A DNA stretch of 64,000 bases, from positions 12,739,601 through 12,803,600 of the forward strand of contig CM049319.1 of NCBI GenBank assembly GCA_026874595.1, in the 5' to 3' direction. Each line of letters starts with the position of its first letter. Within the stretch, counting starts at the first letter, position 1. Both the position numbers and the translations under genes were made by a program. The DNA is from Sipunculus nudus (Eukaryota > Annelida > Sipuncula > Golfingiida > Sipunculidae). Shown one piece after another: positions 62,737-64,000 of the stretch. The notes below the pieces were generated by a model. The model worked only from the letters and a program-made list of their open reading frames with translations. It made no database searches and was not told the origin of the DNA.

Positions 62737-64000
62737 ACTAGATGTGTCGGTACGACACGAATGCCCCCGCCTGGGGCAAATTAGAAACATTTGTTAAATT
62801 TTGTAAAATTTTTTTAAGTTCAGGAGGTGTTGTATGGTCAAAAGTAGGTCAAGAAGGGCAAAATGCAAACTTGATCTGTAACGGGTCATTATCAAGGAAC
62901 ACACCAAAAATCAGGCCAGTATGCACGCACTGTGAAAAAAAGTCCATACATGTGCATTTTTCATAAAAAATTCTCTTTCATGAAATTTTCTATGTTCAGG
63001 ATCTGTCATATGGTCAAAAATAGGTTAACTGGGATGAAACGCGAACTTGACCTTTAAGTGGTCATTATGCGCCTACAGACCAAACATTGGGCCAGTATCT
63101 GTAAGCATTGTATTGTGAAACTAGAATATTAGCAAAAGCTGGTAATCAGTTATAAATTTAAATTGGAGAGGTATGTACCATGCTTTATAACAATCCACCA
63201 AATGCTTCCTGAGAAATATCCCCCTAAATTTTTTTTCTATACTAAGCTCTGTGACCTTGAAAAGTAGGTCAAGACCACCCATCTTTGAACCTGACCAAGA
63301 TTTTGTAAATATGATGCAAAAGCACTGAAGTAATGAAGTTCTTTAGTTGAATACCTTTGGAGATATCCTGCACAAAGGCCAAAATTGAAAAATCCGATAA
63401 AATTTCATTAAAAAATCAGAAATTGCAGGTGACGCCACCAAAATTGTGCAGAACGTACAGACCATCAGTCCCAATGATCATAGTAAGTTTTGTGAAAATC
63501 CACAAAATGGTTCCTGAGATATAAGCTTCTGAGTGTTTTTCTATAATAAGCTCGAAAATGTAGAAAAATGGGTCAAGGTCACCCATCTTAGAACTTGACT
63601 GAGATTTTATCGATATTTATCTTCACTGATGAAATAAAATTCCAACGGTGAATCCTTTTAGAGATATCCTACTCACAAGGTAAAAGTTAACAGATGCGGA
63701 ACGGACAGACGGACGGACGGACATCGACAGACAGATGGACAGATAGACGGACAGCTTGTGTGACGACAATAGCCCATCAGCCTATGAGCTGAGGGCTAAA
63801 AACGGCTGTACATGTACATTTGTCATAAAAATTAATTTTCATGAAATTTTCTATTTTTAGGAGCCGTAAAACAATCAAAAGTAGGTCAACCGGGACGAAA
63901 CGCGAACTCGATCTGTAACTGTTCATTCTCTGCATACACACCAAAAATCAGGCCAATATCTGCAAGCATTGTGAAAAAAAAGTCCGTACAGGTGTATTTG
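62737..64000 (+). mobile_element. Hairpin-ended element, family A, second copy (runs off window)
   Basis: The 5' end is ACTAGATGTGTCGGTACGACAC (hairpin GTGTCG-GTA-CGACAC, 62744-62758) followed by ATGCCCCCGCC (62761-62771), identical in motif to the copy at 35231. Family A tandem units follow, are interrupted at 63120-63801 by a family C element, and resume to the window edge. Confidence 0.82.
63120..63801 (+). mobile_element. Hairpin-ended element, family C, nested in family A
   Basis: It starts ACTAGAATATTAGC and ends with a (GGAC)n-like run (63700-63755) and the hairpin TAGCCC-A-TCAGC..GCTGA-GGGCTA (63770-63798), then AAAA. The right arm GCTGAGGGCT is the exact reverse complement of the family C 5' motif AGCCCTCAGC, which survives in the 53061 copy but is lost here. 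The body has CTTGAAAAGTAGGTCAAG and GGTCAAGGTCACCC. Confidence 0.75.

Overview
This window is a stretch of animal nuclear genome: AT-rich, intron-dominated and packed with short non-autonomous transposons. It carries one firmly supported host gene. The repeat style ((GGAC)n blocks, tandem-core elements with hairpin ends, tRNA-derived SINEs) and the protein fit a mollusc, probably a bivalve; the species assignment is inference, not shown by the sequence.

Host gene. On the minus strand lie the first four coding exons of a BMAL1/cycle (ARNTL) circadian bHLH-PAS transcription factor: exon 1 59018-59117 (start codon), exon 2 42550-42721, exon 3 21776-21853 and exon 4 18957-19114 (the whole bHLH domain). 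All splice sites are canonical, and the codon phases match exactly across the three junctions (508 nt, 169 complete codons). Introns are about 16.3, 20.7 and 2.7 kb. Intron 4 runs to at least the left window edge, because no PAS exon was recognised in 1-18956.

Layout. 1-5.4 kb: a PIF/Harbinger DNA transposon with a broken intron-containing transposase and a truncated MADF/Myb-like gene, invaded and flanked by other repeats. 5.5-6.7 and 61-62 kb: two copies of a 1.1-kb TA-flanked element. About 12.4-12.6 kb: a cluster of CRE motifs beside a possible small plus-strand first exon. 13.9 kb: a 174-bp MITE. 14.9-16.0 kb: a 28-bp minisatellite. 18.2 and 23.5 kb: TTAA-bounded MITEs. 26.8-28.7, 34.7-36.2, 36.8-42.3, 48.7-56.5 and 62.7-64 kb: families of tandem-core elements, some nested or chimeric. 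One of them (39.7-41.2 kb) sits inside a decayed pogo/Tigger element.

Most notable pattern. At least four sequence-unrelated repeat families share one design: a 5' hairpin, then a 10-12 bp subterminal motif, a tandem-repeat body, and a 3' hairpin whose arm is the exact reverse complement of the 5' motif, followed by A-rich sequence. The motif differs between families, but its match between the two ends of an element is kept. This resembles Helentron-associated (HINE) or oyster 'pearl' elements. Several of these repeats also carry nuclear-receptor-type motifs (RORE-like, DR1, ERR/SF-1-like) within the BMAL1 locus.
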